Numbered from the stretch's first letter, positions 26,145 through 34,779 are shown. The stretch: DNA of 39,297 bases from Clostridium sp. (GCA_023663805.1 JAMPGR010000011.1:1-39297), one strand, 5' to 3'. Numbers and translations: made by a program. The notes: generated by a model from the sequence alone, not told the origin.

Positions 26145-27116
26145 ATGGATTTATCTCATGTTATAATCTACGCGATTGTCCCGATTATCGTCGTCATGCT
26201 CGCCGGCTATATCTCCGGAAAGCGGGGGGCGTTCACCGGCGAAGACGCGAAGAAATTCAACAAGGTCGTGCTCGACTACGCACTTCCTGCCGCCCTGTTC
26301 GTCTCGATCGTCAGCGCAACGCGCGACGACCTCGTAAAGGACATCAAACTGACAATCGTCTCGACGATAGGCATCATGGCCTGCTTCATGCTCGTCTATT
26401 TCGTCTTCCGTATGTTCAAGAAGAATACCGGGGCTGACGCCGCCGTCAGTGCGCTGATCAGCGGTTCGCCGACAATCGGCTTCCTCGGGTTCGCCGTTCT
26501 GGAGCCTATCTTCGGAACCTCCCCCTCGGTCGCACTCGTTGTCGCTATCGTCGGTATCGTCGTCAACGCAATCGGCATCCCCGTCGGTCTTTCGCTGATG
26601 AACGCCTCGCTCGAGAAGCAGAATCCCGGCTCGACAAAGAAGGAGAGCGCATGGAAGCCCGTAATCCACGCCCTCGAGCAACCCGTAGCATGGGCGCCGA
26701 TTCTGGCGGTTATCTGGGTTGTCGCCGGAATTCCCTGGCCGAAAGAACTCAGCCCGTCGTTCGATCTGATCGCCAAGGCAAACGCCTCTATGGCTGTCTT
26801 CTCAGCCGGTATCACACTGTCGTCGATAAAATTCTCTGTCGACTGGCAGGTCATTCTCGGCTCGATCATGAAGATGTTCGTCATGCCTGCCGTCGTCCTG
26901 ATTCTCGGTATGCTGTTCCATATGGATCCGCTGAACCTGAAGATGCTCGTCGTCGCCGCCGCCCTGCCGCCGGCATTCTCCGGAATCATTATCGCAGACG
27001 AGAACGACACCTACGTCGCGACCGGCACCTCGTCGCTGACCCTGTCGGTCATTCTCTTCATCGGCTGCTGCCCTCTCTGGATTTGGCTTACGAACATGGC
27101 TCTGGCCCACTTCTGA
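26145..27116 (+). CDS. yfdV: AEC family transporter, YfdV-like (candidate oxalate/formate carrier)
   Basis: 323 aa with about ten hydrophobic spans, an auxin-efflux-carrier type permease. It resembles E. coli YfdV closely: FNKVVLDYALPAALFVSI, SGSPTIGFLGFAVLEPIFG, DLIAKANASMAVFSAGITL and ALPPAFSGIIIA all have near-identical counterparts. YfdV is encoded beside YfdW (Frc) and YfdU (Oxc) in E. coli; its substrate there is not firmly shown. The position directly behind oxc (34-nt gap) suggests it brings in oxalate, perhaps in exchange for formate. This is inference from context. A GC-rich hairpin follows the stop. Confidence 0.88.
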   Translation: MDLSHVIIYAIVPIIVVMLAGYISGKRGAFTGEDAKKFNKVVLDYALPAALFVSIVSATRDDLVKDIKLTIVSTIGIMACFMLVYFVFRMFKKNTGADAAVSALISGSPTIGFLGFAVLEPIFGTSPSVALVVAIVGIVVNAIGIPVGLSLMNASLEKQNPGSTKKESAWKPVIHALEQPVAWAPILAVIWVVAGIPWPKELSPSFDLIAKANASMAVFSAGITLSSIKFSVDWQVILGSIMKMFVMPAVVLILGMLFHMDPLNLKMLVVAAALPPAFSGIIIADENDTYVATGTSSLTLSVILFIGCCPLWIWLTNMALAHF

Positions 27117-27146
27117 TCCCCCGTCTGCTCCAGAACGCATAATCCC

Positions 27147-27181
27147 GACGCCCGCCCCGGCCCACTCCCGGAGCGGGCGTC
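27147..27181 (+). terminator. Hairpin ending the oxalate operon
   Basis: gacgcccgc (27147-27155) pairs perfectly with gcgggcgtc (27173-27181), 30 nt after the stop of the carrier gene. There is no strong T-tract (cgctttg follows). Confidence 0.6.
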
Positions 27182-27412
27182 CGCTTTGACGACATAATGA
27201 CATTCTGTTTGGAATCGGGCGAATCGATTGTAATAGCCGACGTCCCCGCCGGCATCTGCGCCAGGCGAGAACCAACCTCAAAATACCTTGCGCCAAACAG
27301 CCCGCAGCGCAGGTTGCGTAACAAATGATGCAAGCCGGGGCTGCACTCCGCCTGACGCAGACGCGGGCGGGGACGACCGCTACTACGACCTCGCCGACAC
27401 GGCGTTATATAG
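27182..27412. other. Non-coding or decayed spacer
   Basis: No convincing gene is visible. Short open frames exist on both strands (for example ATG at 27197, 43 codons, plus strand), but none has a recognisable product or promoter. The stretch may hold remnants connected to the broken gene at 27413-27906. Confidence 0.4.
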
Positions 27413-27906
27413 TTATTTCACCCGGAGGATCAGGAAGTTCGAGGCGACCTGCAGCGGCTTGTCGTGGAGATACCGCGGGGACGGGTCGCCCGGGGACTCG
27501 CGGTAGAAGCAGTAGTTCCACCCGGGGCCCATGTCGGTATAGAGCGCTTCGCTGACTCCGCGGGAAAGCAACGCCTTGATGAAGTCGCCGAAGGCAACTG
27601 TCCCCCGGCTCTCGTAGAGGATCAGGGCACCGTCGGTGTCGAGACAGAGGGCTCTGAACTGATTGCGGTTATCTGGCGGACGGGTTGTCGTGACGGCCGC
27701 GCCGCCGTGGATCACCATCTCCTGGGCGAAGCCCATGCCCCCAGACGGTTATGACGCGGTCAGACGTTCCGCTGATGATGGTCTGCGACGAAATCCCTTC
27801 AGCCGAAAACGATTCGATTGTCCTGGCGTTTGCCAACAGTTGCGGCGCCAGCCAACAGCAGAAGTGATACTGCCGATCCAGCAATCAGTTTCTTTTTCGT
27901 AGTCAT
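27413..27906 (-). pseudogene. Broken secreted protein, probably a phosphodiester-glycosidase (NAGPA-type) relic
   Basis: Reading leftward, an ATG at 27906 opens a signal peptide (MTTKKKLIAG then a Leu/Ala core) that stops after 35 codons. Protein-like sequence continues in a second frame (27884-27770 region, RTIESFSAEGIS) and then a third (27736-27413). The third frame reads FGDFIKALLSRGVSEALYTD and MGPGWNYCFYRE, like the C-terminus of NAGPA/phosphodiester glycosidase proteins. Thus two frameshifts, and the total of about 165 codons suggests a missing middle. A -7 promoter match upstream (27933-27940) is retained. The family name is moderately certain, the disruption more so. Confidence 0.6.
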
Positions 27907-27932
27907 TTCGAAGTAGCATTAACTTGATACGG

Positions 27933-27940
27933 CAAATTTA
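27933..27940 (-). promoter_or_regulatory. Relic promoter -7 element of the broken gene
   Basis: Minus-strand TAAATTTG fits TAnnTTTG exactly and lies 27 nt from the ATG at 27906. It is back-to-back with the GH2 promoter at 27953-27960. Confidence 0.4.
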
Positions 27941-27952
27941 CTAAAAATTTCG

Positions 27953-27960
27953 TAACTTTG
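27953..27960 (+). promoter_or_regulatory. Promoter -7 element of the GH2-SGNH unit
   Basis: TAACTTTG matches consensus exactly. It gives a 5' UTR of about 70 nt before the ATG at 28036. No clear -33 element at normal spacing. Confidence 0.5.
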
Positions 27961-28035
27961 CACCGATAGTCTTTCGCAGTTCTGTCGAACTGCCCTAAAA
28001 TCCCTAAAAACCGAAACAACTCAATAAATCAAGAT

Positions 28036-29853
28036 ATGACCAGTCTAACAAAACTAATGAAAGCCGCCGCAGCCGTCATCGCGATGGCCGGCAGCATGAG
28101 CATTGCCGCCGCTGACGGCCTGACGACCCGATGGGCCGCCGAAGTCGACGATTCGACCCCCTGGAACGTATATCCCCGCCCGACGCTCGAACGGAGCGAG
28201 TGGAAAAACCTGAACGGAAAATGGCAGTATGCGATCGTCGCGCAGAAGGAAGCGGAACCGGCCGAGTGGCAGGGGGAGATCCTCGTTCCGTATGCCGTCG
28301 AGTCGAAACTCTCCGGAGTCGAACGCCGCCTCGGCGACGGGGAGGCCCTCTGGTATAACCGTAAGTTCACCGTCCCCACGGGCTGGAAAGGACAGGATAT
28401 CATGTTGAATTTCGACGCCGTCGACTGGGCCTGCGATGTCTGGGTCAACGATATAAAGGTCGGGTCGCACAAAGGGGGATACTCACCCTTCAGCCTCGAC
28501 ATCACTCCGGCTCTGAACGCCCGTGGCGAGAACAAACTGACCGTCCGCGTCACCGACCCTACCGACGGCGGCTACCAGCCCCGCGGCAAACAGGTGCGCC
28601 GCAACGAGGGTATCTGGTATACGCCGGTCACGGGAATATGGCAGACCGTATGGCTCGAACCGGTCGGGGCCAGACATATCGCCTCGCTCAGGACAGAGCC
28701 CGACATAGACAACAAGACGCTGACGGTCAATGTCCGTACGAACTGCGACGACAGCCGTATCGTCAAACAGGTCAACGTAAAGGAGGGCGACAAAGTGATT
28801 GCCACAGCCAGGGCGACCGGCGACCAGCCCCTGGTCCTGCATATGCCCGGCGACGTAAAACTCTGGAGTCCGGACTCCCCTGCCCTCTACGATCTCGAAG
28901 TCTCGATCAGCGAAGGGGGGAAGACTCTCGACCGCGTCAACTCCTACGCGGCGATGCGCAAGATCTCGACCGGCCGCGACGAGAACGGCATCATCCGTCT
29001 GCAACTGAACAACAAGACGCTGTTCCAGTATGGTCCGCTGGACCAGGGATGGTGGCCCGACGGACTCTATACCGCCCCGACCTACGACGCCATGGTCTAT
29101 GACATCGACAAGACCAAGGACTGGGGCTTCAACATGATCCGCAAGCATGTCAAAGTCGAGCCCGAACTCTGGTATGCTTACTGCGACAAGAAGGGTCTGC
29201 TGGTCTGGCAGGATATGCCGAGCGGCGACCGGGGTCCGGAATGGCAGCCGAACAACTGGTTCGCAGGCAGCGAGAGAATTCGCTCGGCCGAAAGCGAGGC
29301 GAACTACCGACGGGAATGGAAAGAGATCATCGACTCGCGCTTCAACCACCCCTCGATTGTCGTCTGGGTGCCGTTCAACGAATCGTGGGGCCAGTTCAAA
29401 AGTCCCGAAATCGCCGAATGGACCGGGCAGTATGACCCGACGCGTCTCGTCAACCAGTCGAGCGGCGGCAACCACTATCAGGCGGGAGACATGATCGACG
29501 TCCACCACTATCCCGGCCCGGGCATCACGGTCGTCGACGGCCAGCGCGCGAATGTGCTCGGCGAATTCGGCGGAATCGGCATGGTCGTCAAAGACCATAT
29601 CTGGTCGCCCGACCGGAACTGGGGCTACGTCCAGTTCAACACCCCCGAGGAGGTAACCGCCGAATATGAGAAATATATCGAGAGCCTCATAAAACTCGCA
29701 CAATCGACCTATTCTGCCGGCGTATACACCCAGACTACCGACGTCGAAAACGAGGTCAACGGACTGATGACCTACGACCGCGAGGTCATCAAGATCGACG
29801 AAAACCGGGTCAAAAAAATCAACGAGCGCCTGACACACTGTCTCGACAAATAA
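28036..29853 (+). CDS. Glycoside hydrolase family 2 protein
   Basis: 605 aa, exported (signal peptide about 1-26, ending IAAA). The sugar-binding jelly-roll (about 45-210; LNGKWQYAI, WYNRKFTVP, VWVNDIKVGSHKGGYSPF) is followed by an immunoglobulin-like domain (215-310) and a TIM barrel (from about 320). The acid/base is E449 in PFNESWGQ and the nucleophile is E510 in LGEFGG. It is shorter than LacZ-type enzymes, lacking later domains. Substrate (beta-galactoside, glucuronide or mannoside) cannot be read out. An SGNH hydrolase gene follows by 11 nt, suggesting joint removal of sugar and ester groups from a glycan. No SusC/SusD pair is nearby. Confidence 0.9.
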   Translation: MTSLTKLMKAAAAVIAMAGSMSIAAADGLTTRWAAEVDDSTPWNVYPRPTLERSEWKNLNGKWQYAIVAQKEAEPAEWQGEILVPYAVESKLSGVERRLGDGEALWYNRKFTVPTGWKGQDIMLNFDAVDWACDVWVNDIKVGSHKGGYSPFSLDITPALNARGENKLTVRVTDPTDGGYQPRGKQVRRNEGIWYTPVTGIWQTVWLEPVGARHIASLRTEPDIDNKTLTVNVRTNCDDSRIVKQVNVKEGDKVIATARATGDQPLVLHMPGDVKLWSPDSPALYDLEVSISEGGKTLDRVNSYAAMRKISTGRDENGIIRLQLNNKTLFQYGPLDQGWWPDGLYTAPTYDAMVYDIDKTKDWGFNMIRKHVKVEPELWYAYCDKKGLLVWQDMPSGDRGPEWQPNNWFAGSERIRSAESEANYRREWKEIIDSRFNHPSIVVWVPFNESWGQFKSPEIAEWTGQYDPTRLVNQSSGGNHYQAGDMIDVHHYPGPGITVVDGQRANVLGEFGGIGMVVKDHIWSPDRNWGYVQFNTPEEVTAEYEKYIESLIKLAQSTYSAGVYTQTTDVENEVNGLMTYDREVIKIDENRVKKINERLTHCLDK

Positions 29854-29864
29854 TCCCCCTCGAT

Positions 29865-30563
29865 ATGAAAAGAACCGTCTTCGGATATATCGCTGCCGCC
29901 GCGATCCTCCTTCTCCGGGGAGGATCGCCGGCATCGGCGCAGGAGGTGCGCAAAAGTGTATCGATTCTCGGCGACTCATATTCGACGTTCGAGAACTATG
30001 TCGAGCCGAAATCGAACGAACTCTGGTATTTCGTCAAGGCCGACCCGGAGCGTACGGATGTGACCGACGTCAGGCAGACCTGGTGGCACCGTTTTATACG
30101 CGACAATGGCTACAAACTCGAGAAGAACAATTCATATTCAGGGTCGACAATCTGCACGACCGGCTACAACGGCGCGGACTTCACCGAGAGGGCCTTTATC
30201 ACCCGCATGGACAATCTCGGCAGCCCCGACATCCTTCTGATCTTCGGTGCGACTAACGACTCCTGGGCCAACTCCCCGATTGGCGATTTTGTATGGAGCG
30301 ACTGGACCGGGGAACAACTGAAGTCATTTCGTCCGGCGCTGACCTATATGCTCGCCCACATCGTTGACCGTTACCCGAATGTCGAACTTCTCTATATCAT
30401 TAACGACGGCCTGAAGCCGGAGATAACCTCTTCGATTGTCGAGGCGTGTGACCACTACGGCGTGCGCTACCTCCTCCTTCACGATATCGACAAGACCTCG
30501 GGCCACCCGAACACGCGCGGCATGGAGCAGATCGCCGAACAAGTGTCGGCCGCCCTGAAGTAA
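29865..30563 (+). CDS. SGNH/GDSL family hydrolase
   Basis: 232 aa with a signal peptide (about 1-25, ending ASAQ). All four SGNH blocks are present: GDSYS with nucleophile S38, the oxyanion Gly in YSGST (G93), GATND with N131, and the catalytic His H214 in GHPNTRGM. It probably removes an acyl (often acetyl) group from a carbohydrate in the periplasm. It lies 11 nt after the GH2 gene in one unit. The exact ester is unknown. Confidence 0.88.
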   Translation: MKRTVFGYIAAAAILLLRGGSPASAQEVRKSVSILGDSYSTFENYVEPKSNELWYFVKADPERTDVTDVRQTWWHRFIRDNGYKLEKNNSYSGSTICTTGYNGADFTERAFITRMDNLGSPDILLIFGATNDSWANSPIGDFVWSDWTGEQLKSFRPALTYMLAHIVDRYPNVELLYIINDGLKPEITSSIVEACDHYGVRYLLLHDIDKTSGHPNTRGMEQIAEQVSAALK

Positions 30564-30800
30564 AACACGGCAGTCGCAAACTTCCGTGGCAAGGGCTACC
30601 CCAAAGATGACAATCACTTGATGGCAATTTGGAAGAGAATAGGGTCATGCGCAATAGTCCGTAAGCATACGGTGACGCACGTATTGCATGTCTTGAACAA
30701 TTAGTCCCAACTTTGGCGAAGTTCGGCCAAGTTGGGACAACTCGTATCAGGTTTTCAAAACACTCGAAAATATTTTCAGTCATTTGTGTCAAAATCGTAT
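30564..30800. repeat. Possible interspersed repeat with 10-bp inverted arms
   Basis: The 340-nt spacer behind the SGNH gene has no rightward gene. It contains an inverted repeat, gtcccaactt (30704-30713) with aagttgggac (30729-30738), and a leftward open frame whose translation (PTWPNFAKVGTN, RASPYAYGLLRMT) resembles dispersed intergenic repeats that I have seen as false ORFs in other bacterial genomes. The resemblance is from memory and needs a genome search. The inverted repeat may also end the SGNH transcript. Confidence 0.35.
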
Positions 30801-30842
30801 CAAATATGCAATTTTTAACTTTTCGCGGCGGGATAACAATTA

Positions 30843-30877
30843 AGAAAGAGTTAAATCTCTGCGACTTAACTCTTTCT
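30843..30877 (-). terminator. Terminator downstream of the DUF805 gene
   Basis: agaaagagttaa (30843-30854) and ttaactctttct (30866-30877) form a perfect 12-bp stem with an 11-nt loop. It lies 27 nt past the DUF805 stop on the minus strand, with a T-rich stretch after it in that direction. Confidence 0.65.
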
Positions 30878-30903
30878 CGATGTTGCCTTGGATGGATTCG
30901 GGG

Positions 30904-31290
30904 TTACTCGACGTTCGGGACGGGGCCGTACTGGTTCGGGGTCGGGTCGCTTTCCTTGCAGTACCAGACGATAAGGATAATCGCGCCGACAAGAGGAATC
31001 AGGGAGAGAAGAACAAACCAGCCGCTTCGGTTGATGTCGTGGAGACGGCGGACACAGAGTCCGAGTCCGGGAAGCAGAAGTGCGAGCGAGACAAGACCGC
31101 TGACGAGACTGGTAGCGGTTTCGCCGAAACCGAAGATCGCCATCAGGATATTCAGGACGAAACTGACGATGAACGAGAAGAGGCAGAACCACCAGTACTC
31201 CGAGCGCGACGAGCGTCCTTCGAAGTTACAATAGTTGACGGTCAGGGCCCGGGTGACCGCCTCGGTGAAAGTTAACTGACGTTGAAACAT
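30904..31290 (-). CDS. DUF805 membrane protein
   Basis: 128 aa. The N-terminus has the family opening (NYCNFEGRSSRSEYWWF, about 19-35), then about four hydrophobic spans and the conserved RRLHDINRSGWF (about 80-91), ending in a short hydrophilic tail ESDPTPNQYGP. DUF805 proteins are small inner-membrane proteins of unknown function. The gene is monocistronic, with a strong promoter at 31326-31357 that is back-to-back with the promoter of the dGTPase gene. Confidence 0.9.
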   Translation of the reverse strand: MFQRQLTFTEAVTRALTVNYCNFEGRSSRSEYWWFCLFSFIVSFVLNILMAIFGFGETATSLVSGLVSLALLLPGLGLCVRRLHDINRSGWFVLLSLIPLVGAIILIVWYCKESDPTPNQYGPVPNVE

Positions 31291-31325
31291 TTTTTTATTT
31301 GAATTTATAGGGGTTTAAATTGTCG

Positions 31326-31357
31326 CAAAGTTATCGATAATTTTCTTTTCCGGCAAA
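31326..31357 (-). promoter_or_regulatory. Promoter of the DUF805 gene
   Basis: On the minus strand TTTG (31357-31354) and TAACTTTG (31333-31326) match consensus exactly with a 20-nt spacer. The predicted 5' UTR is about 30 nt. Confidence 0.7.
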
Positions 31358-31364
31358 TTTTTCG

Positions 31365-31372
31365 TAATTTTG
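31365..31372 (+). promoter_or_regulatory. Promoter -7 element of dgt-uvrD
   Basis: TAATTTTG matches consensus exactly, 30 nt before the ATG at 31402. Its -33 region (about 31341-31345, tttt) lies inside the DUF805 promoter, so the two divergent promoters overlap. Confidence 0.6.
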
Positions 31373-31401
31373 TATAAGGAAAAACAACCCATACTGAATT
31401 T

Positions 31402-32748
31402 ATGACTAAAAGAATGGACTGGGAGAGGCTCGTTTCAGACAAGAGGTTCGGACTCGAGACTTATCACGATGTCAACAATCGCGGAATCCGCAGCGATTTC
31501 CAGCGCGATTACGACCGCCTTGTATTCTCCTCCCCCTTCCGTCGGCTCCAGAACAAGACCCAGGTCTTCCCCCTCCCCGGCAGCATTTTTGTCCACAACC
31601 GCTTGACCCACAGCATAGAAGTCGCCTGTGTCGGCCGCTCGATGGCCAACGAGGTCGCCCTCGGACTGCGAAAGCGATATCCCGGAGCGGCGTGGCTCCC
31701 CTCGCTCGACCCCATAGGCGACATTGTTGCCGCCGGATGCCTCGCCCACGACCTCGGAAATCCGCCGTTTGGTCACTCGGGTGAAAAAGCGATATCGACC
31801 TTCTTCAGCGAGGGAGCCGGCCGGACTCTTCGAGACGAACTGTCGCCGAAGCAGTGGGACGACCTGACCCACTTCGACGGCAACGCCAATGCCTTCCGCC
31901 TGCTGACCCACCAGTTCAACGGACGCCGCCCCGGCGGCTTCGCGATGACCTACTCGACTCTCGCCTCGATCGTCAAGTATCCCTACGAATCGTCGCTCGC
32001 CGGCGACCGCAACAAGTTCGGTTTCTTCGACTCCGACTCGGGCGACTTCCGCCGCATCGCTGACGAACTCGGAATGCTCCGCCACCCCGGCGAGGCTGTT
32101 TCCTATGCCCGCCACCCTCTGGTCTATCTCGTCGAGGCGGCCGACGATATCTGCTACGAGGTCATGGATATCGAGGATGCCCACAAACTCCGGCTGATCG
32201 ACACCCCGACGGCTACCGAACTTTTCCTCGGCTTCTTCGAGGGGGAACAACTCGAACGCCGGCGCAGGCTGATGGAACAGGTCGACGACCCGAACGAACA
32301 ACTCGCATATCTACGCTCGTCGGTCATCGGCGCACTCGTCGTCGCAGCGGCCTCCGCCTTCGTCGAACATGAGGAGGAGATTCTCCGCGGCGAGTTCCCC
32401 GGCTCGCTCCTAGACCATATACCCGAACTCGAGCGCGAGGGCTACCGCCGGTGTTCCGAACTGTCGTGGGCGCAGATCTACAATGCTCCGGATGTTGTCG
32501 ATATCGAACTCGCCGGCAACCATATCATCACCTTCCTGCTCGAAAAAATGATCGACGCCGTCCGTTATCCGTCGCTGAACTATTCGCGCCTTCTGCTGTC
32601 GAAATTCCCGAAACAATACCAGACCGACGCCCCGACCCTCTACGGAAAAATCCAGGCAGTCCTCGACCATATCACGGCGATGACCGATGTATATGCCCTC
32701 GACCTTTTTCGAAAACTGAGCGGCATGAGTCTGAAAATAAACAACTGA
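31402..32748 (+). CDS. dgt: dGTP triphosphohydrolase-like HD protein
   Basis: Cytosolic enzyme (448 aa) expected to split dGTP (or other dNTPs) into deoxynucleoside and triphosphate. The family opening FQRDYDRLVFSSPFRRLQNKTQV is at 33-55. HD-domain metal ligands are H70 (LTHSIEVA), H116-D117 (CLAHDLGNPPFGHSGE) and the later Asp in VEAADDICYE near 250. Length is close to the type-2 Dgt group. A UvrD-type helicase gene follows after 2 nt. Confidence 0.92.
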   Translation: MTKRMDWERLVSDKRFGLETYHDVNNRGIRSDFQRDYDRLVFSSPFRRLQNKTQVFPLPGSIFVHNRLTHSIEVACVGRSMANEVALGLRKRYPGAAWLPSLDPIGDIVAAGCLAHDLGNPPFGHSGEKAISTFFSEGAGRTLRDELSPKQWDDLTHFDGNANAFRLLTHQFNGRRPGGFAMTYSTLASIVKYPYESSLAGDRNKFGFFDSDSGDFRRIADELGMLRHPGEAVSYARHPLVYLVEAADDICYEVMDIEDAHKLRLIDTPTATELFLGFFEGEQLERRRRLMEQVDDPNEQLAYLRSSVIGALVVAAASAFVEHEEEILRGEFPGSLLDHIPELEREGYRRCSELSWAQIYNAPDVVDIELAGNHIITFLLEKMIDAVRYPSLNYSRLLLSKFPKQYQTDAPTLYGKIQAVLDHITAMTDVYALDLFRKLSGMSLKINN

Positions 32749-32750
32749 CA

Positions 32751-34751
32751 ATGTCAAACGACCTTCTCGAATCTCTAAATAAACAACAGCGCGCGGCCGT
32801 GACGTTCAACGGCCGTCATCTTCTTGTCCTCGCCGGAGCCGGAACCGGAAAGACCCGGACGATCATCGCCCGCGCCCGCTGGCTGATCGAACAGCAAGTC
32901 GATCCGCGGCGCATACTGATTCTGTCGTTCACGCGAAAGAGCGCGGCCGAAATCGTCGGGCGTATCAAGGAGAATTTCACCTCCGGACAGGTCGACGGAC
33001 TGACCGGAACGACGTTCCACTCCTGGTGTCTCTCGCTGATCAAAAACAATCCGGAGATATTCCCCCAGGCTGACTTTACACTTCTCGACGAGGATGACCG
33101 AACGAGTTGCCTCAGGTTAATCTGCGGAAAGAACTTCAAGGATTCCCACGGCCGCCGCATAAAGGCCGACGAGGTCGCCGAAGTCTATTCTTTCGCCGTC
33201 AACGCACGCTGTTCGCTCTCGGAGGCGATCCGCATGAAACTCTATAACAACGCCCCGGCCGATACCGACGTCGAGGCCGAAAACAAACTCCTCAGCGGGG
33301 TCATCAAGATGTATCTCGCATATAAACAGGAACGGCGCTATATGGACTACGATGACCTGCTGATCACCGTCGCCAACGGTCTGAAGCGGAACGAGGCGGC
33401 ACGGGCGTTTGTCGCCTCGCGCTACGACCATATCCTAATCGACGAGATGCAGGACACGAATCCCCTCCAGTATCGCCTCCTCGAGTCGTTCCAGCAGGGG
33501 TGCCGACTGTTCTGCGTCGGCGACGACGCCCAGTCAATCTACGGATTCCGCGGGGCCGACTTCAAGACGATCCATTCGTTCAGACGTATCGTCCCCGACT
33601 CCGAGACCTTCAAACTGACCGTCAACTACCGCTCGACCCAGGAGATTCTCGACCTCTCGAACTGGCTCCTCGACCAGTCGCCGCTGATCTACGACAAACG
33701 GCTGACGGCGGCCCGCGGCGCGGGGGAGAAGCCGCTGCTGCTCCATGTCGACAACGAATGGGAACAGGCCGACGACATTACGAACCGAATTGCACAATCG
33801 CGCACACACGAGAGTCGCAACTACGCCGACAATATGGTTCTCGCCCGCTCGCGCCGCTCGCTCGGGGCTGTCGAGAGCAGTTGTCTGAAAAAGAAGATCC
33901 CATATGTCATCTACGGCGGTCTGAGTCTGCTCCAGTCGGCCCATATCCGCGACGTCGTCGCCCCGATACGAATCGTCGCGAACTACCGCGACGAACTCGC
34001 CTGGATGCGCTATCTCGTTCTCTGGCAGAATATCGGCGAGGTCAAGGCGGCGAGGATTGTCGGCGGCGTGATCGACCAGCCGTCGCTCGACGACGCCGTC
34101 TACGCCCTGACCGAGATGAATCTCCAGAGCGAGATCGCCGACACTCTGAACCACCTTCGCGACCTCCAGTCGAAACCCGCCCGGGCTGTCGCGACGGCCG
34201 TACGCTTCATGTCGAAGCGCCTCGAGGAGAACTACAAGGCCGAATGGGAGTGGCGCAAGAAGGACTTCGTCATCCTCGAGGATGTCGCCGCCGGAAGTTC
34301 GTCGATCGCCGAGTTTGTCTCGGACTATATCCTCGACCCCCGTCTCGAGATAACGAACAAGGAGGGAGCCGATGTCCACGACTGCGTCGTTCTTTCGACA
34401 ATCCATTCGTCAAAAGGACTCGAGGCTCCGCTATGCTATCTGGTCGATGTCTCGGCTGGGGTCTACCCGACGACGCGGGCAATCAAAGAGGGGGAGGACA
34501 CCGTCGAGGAGGAGCGCCGCTGTCTCTACGTCGCCCTGACCCGCGCCCGCGACCGTCTGATTCTCTACCGCAACATGCGTTCGCTCCACGCCGTCAGCGC
34601 CGATACATCCGACACGGCCTACTTCCTGAACGACCTCCCGACCGGCCTCTACCGCTTCGAGATCCTGACCGGCGCCAACGGCGGGCGCGGCGCGCGCTAC
34701 AACGGCCCGAAGGTCGACCCCGACATCGCCAACGACTTCAACTTCGACTGA
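32751..34751 (+). CDS. UvrD/PcrA-type superfamily 1 helicase
   Basis: 666 aa from this start. Motif I is GAGTGKT (29-35), Ia ILSFTRKSAAEI, II DEMQD (231-235; DExxD), III GDDAQSIYGFRGAD, IV TVNYRST, V STIHSSKGLEAP and VI EERRCLYVALTRARDRL. It would unwind DNA 3' to 5' in repair or replication-fork clearance. It is shorter than UvrD or PcrA (about 720), lacking much of the C-terminal tail. The frame is open from 32451, but that part overlaps dgt; the ATG 2 nt after the dgt stop begins the normal NKQQRAAV start. Confidence 0.92.
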   Translation: MSNDLLESLNKQQRAAVTFNGRHLLVLAGAGTGKTRTIIARARWLIEQQVDPRRILILSFTRKSAAEIVGRIKENFTSGQVDGLTGTTFHSWCLSLIKNNPEIFPQADFTLLDEDDRTSCLRLICGKNFKDSHGRRIKADEVAEVYSFAVNARCSLSEAIRMKLYNNAPADTDVEAENKLLSGVIKMYLAYKQERRYMDYDDLLITVANGLKRNEAARAFVASRYDHILIDEMQDTNPLQYRLLESFQQGCRLFCVGDDAQSIYGFRGADFKTIHSFRRIVPDSETFKLTVNYRSTQEILDLSNWLLDQSPLIYDKRLTAARGAGEKPLLLHVDNEWEQADDITNRIAQSRTHESRNYADNMVLARSRRSLGAVESSCLKKKIPYVIYGGLSLLQSAHIRDVVAPIRIVANYRDELAWMRYLVLWQNIGEVKAARIVGGVIDQPSLDDAVYALTEMNLQSEIADTLNHLRDLQSKPARAVATAVRFMSKRLEENYKAEWEWRKKDFVILEDVAAGSSSIAEFVSDYILDPRLEITNKEGADVHDCVVLSTIHSSKGLEAPLCYLVDVSAGVYPTTRAIKEGEDTVEEERRCLYVALTRARDRLILYRNMRSLHAVSADTSDTAYFLNDLPTGLYRFEILTGANGGRGARYNGPKVDPDIANDFNFD

Positions 34752-34779
34752 CGCCGGCGGAAGATTATCGCAGGGTCGC

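Noticed and set aside
28483..29979. Leftward open frame of 498 codons opposite the GH2 gene
   Set aside because: Antisense shadow; GH2 motifs and the signal peptide on the plus strand identify the real gene.
32451..32750. N-terminal extension of the helicase frame into dgt
   Set aside because: Overlaps dgt in another frame; helicase homology begins at the ATG at 32751.
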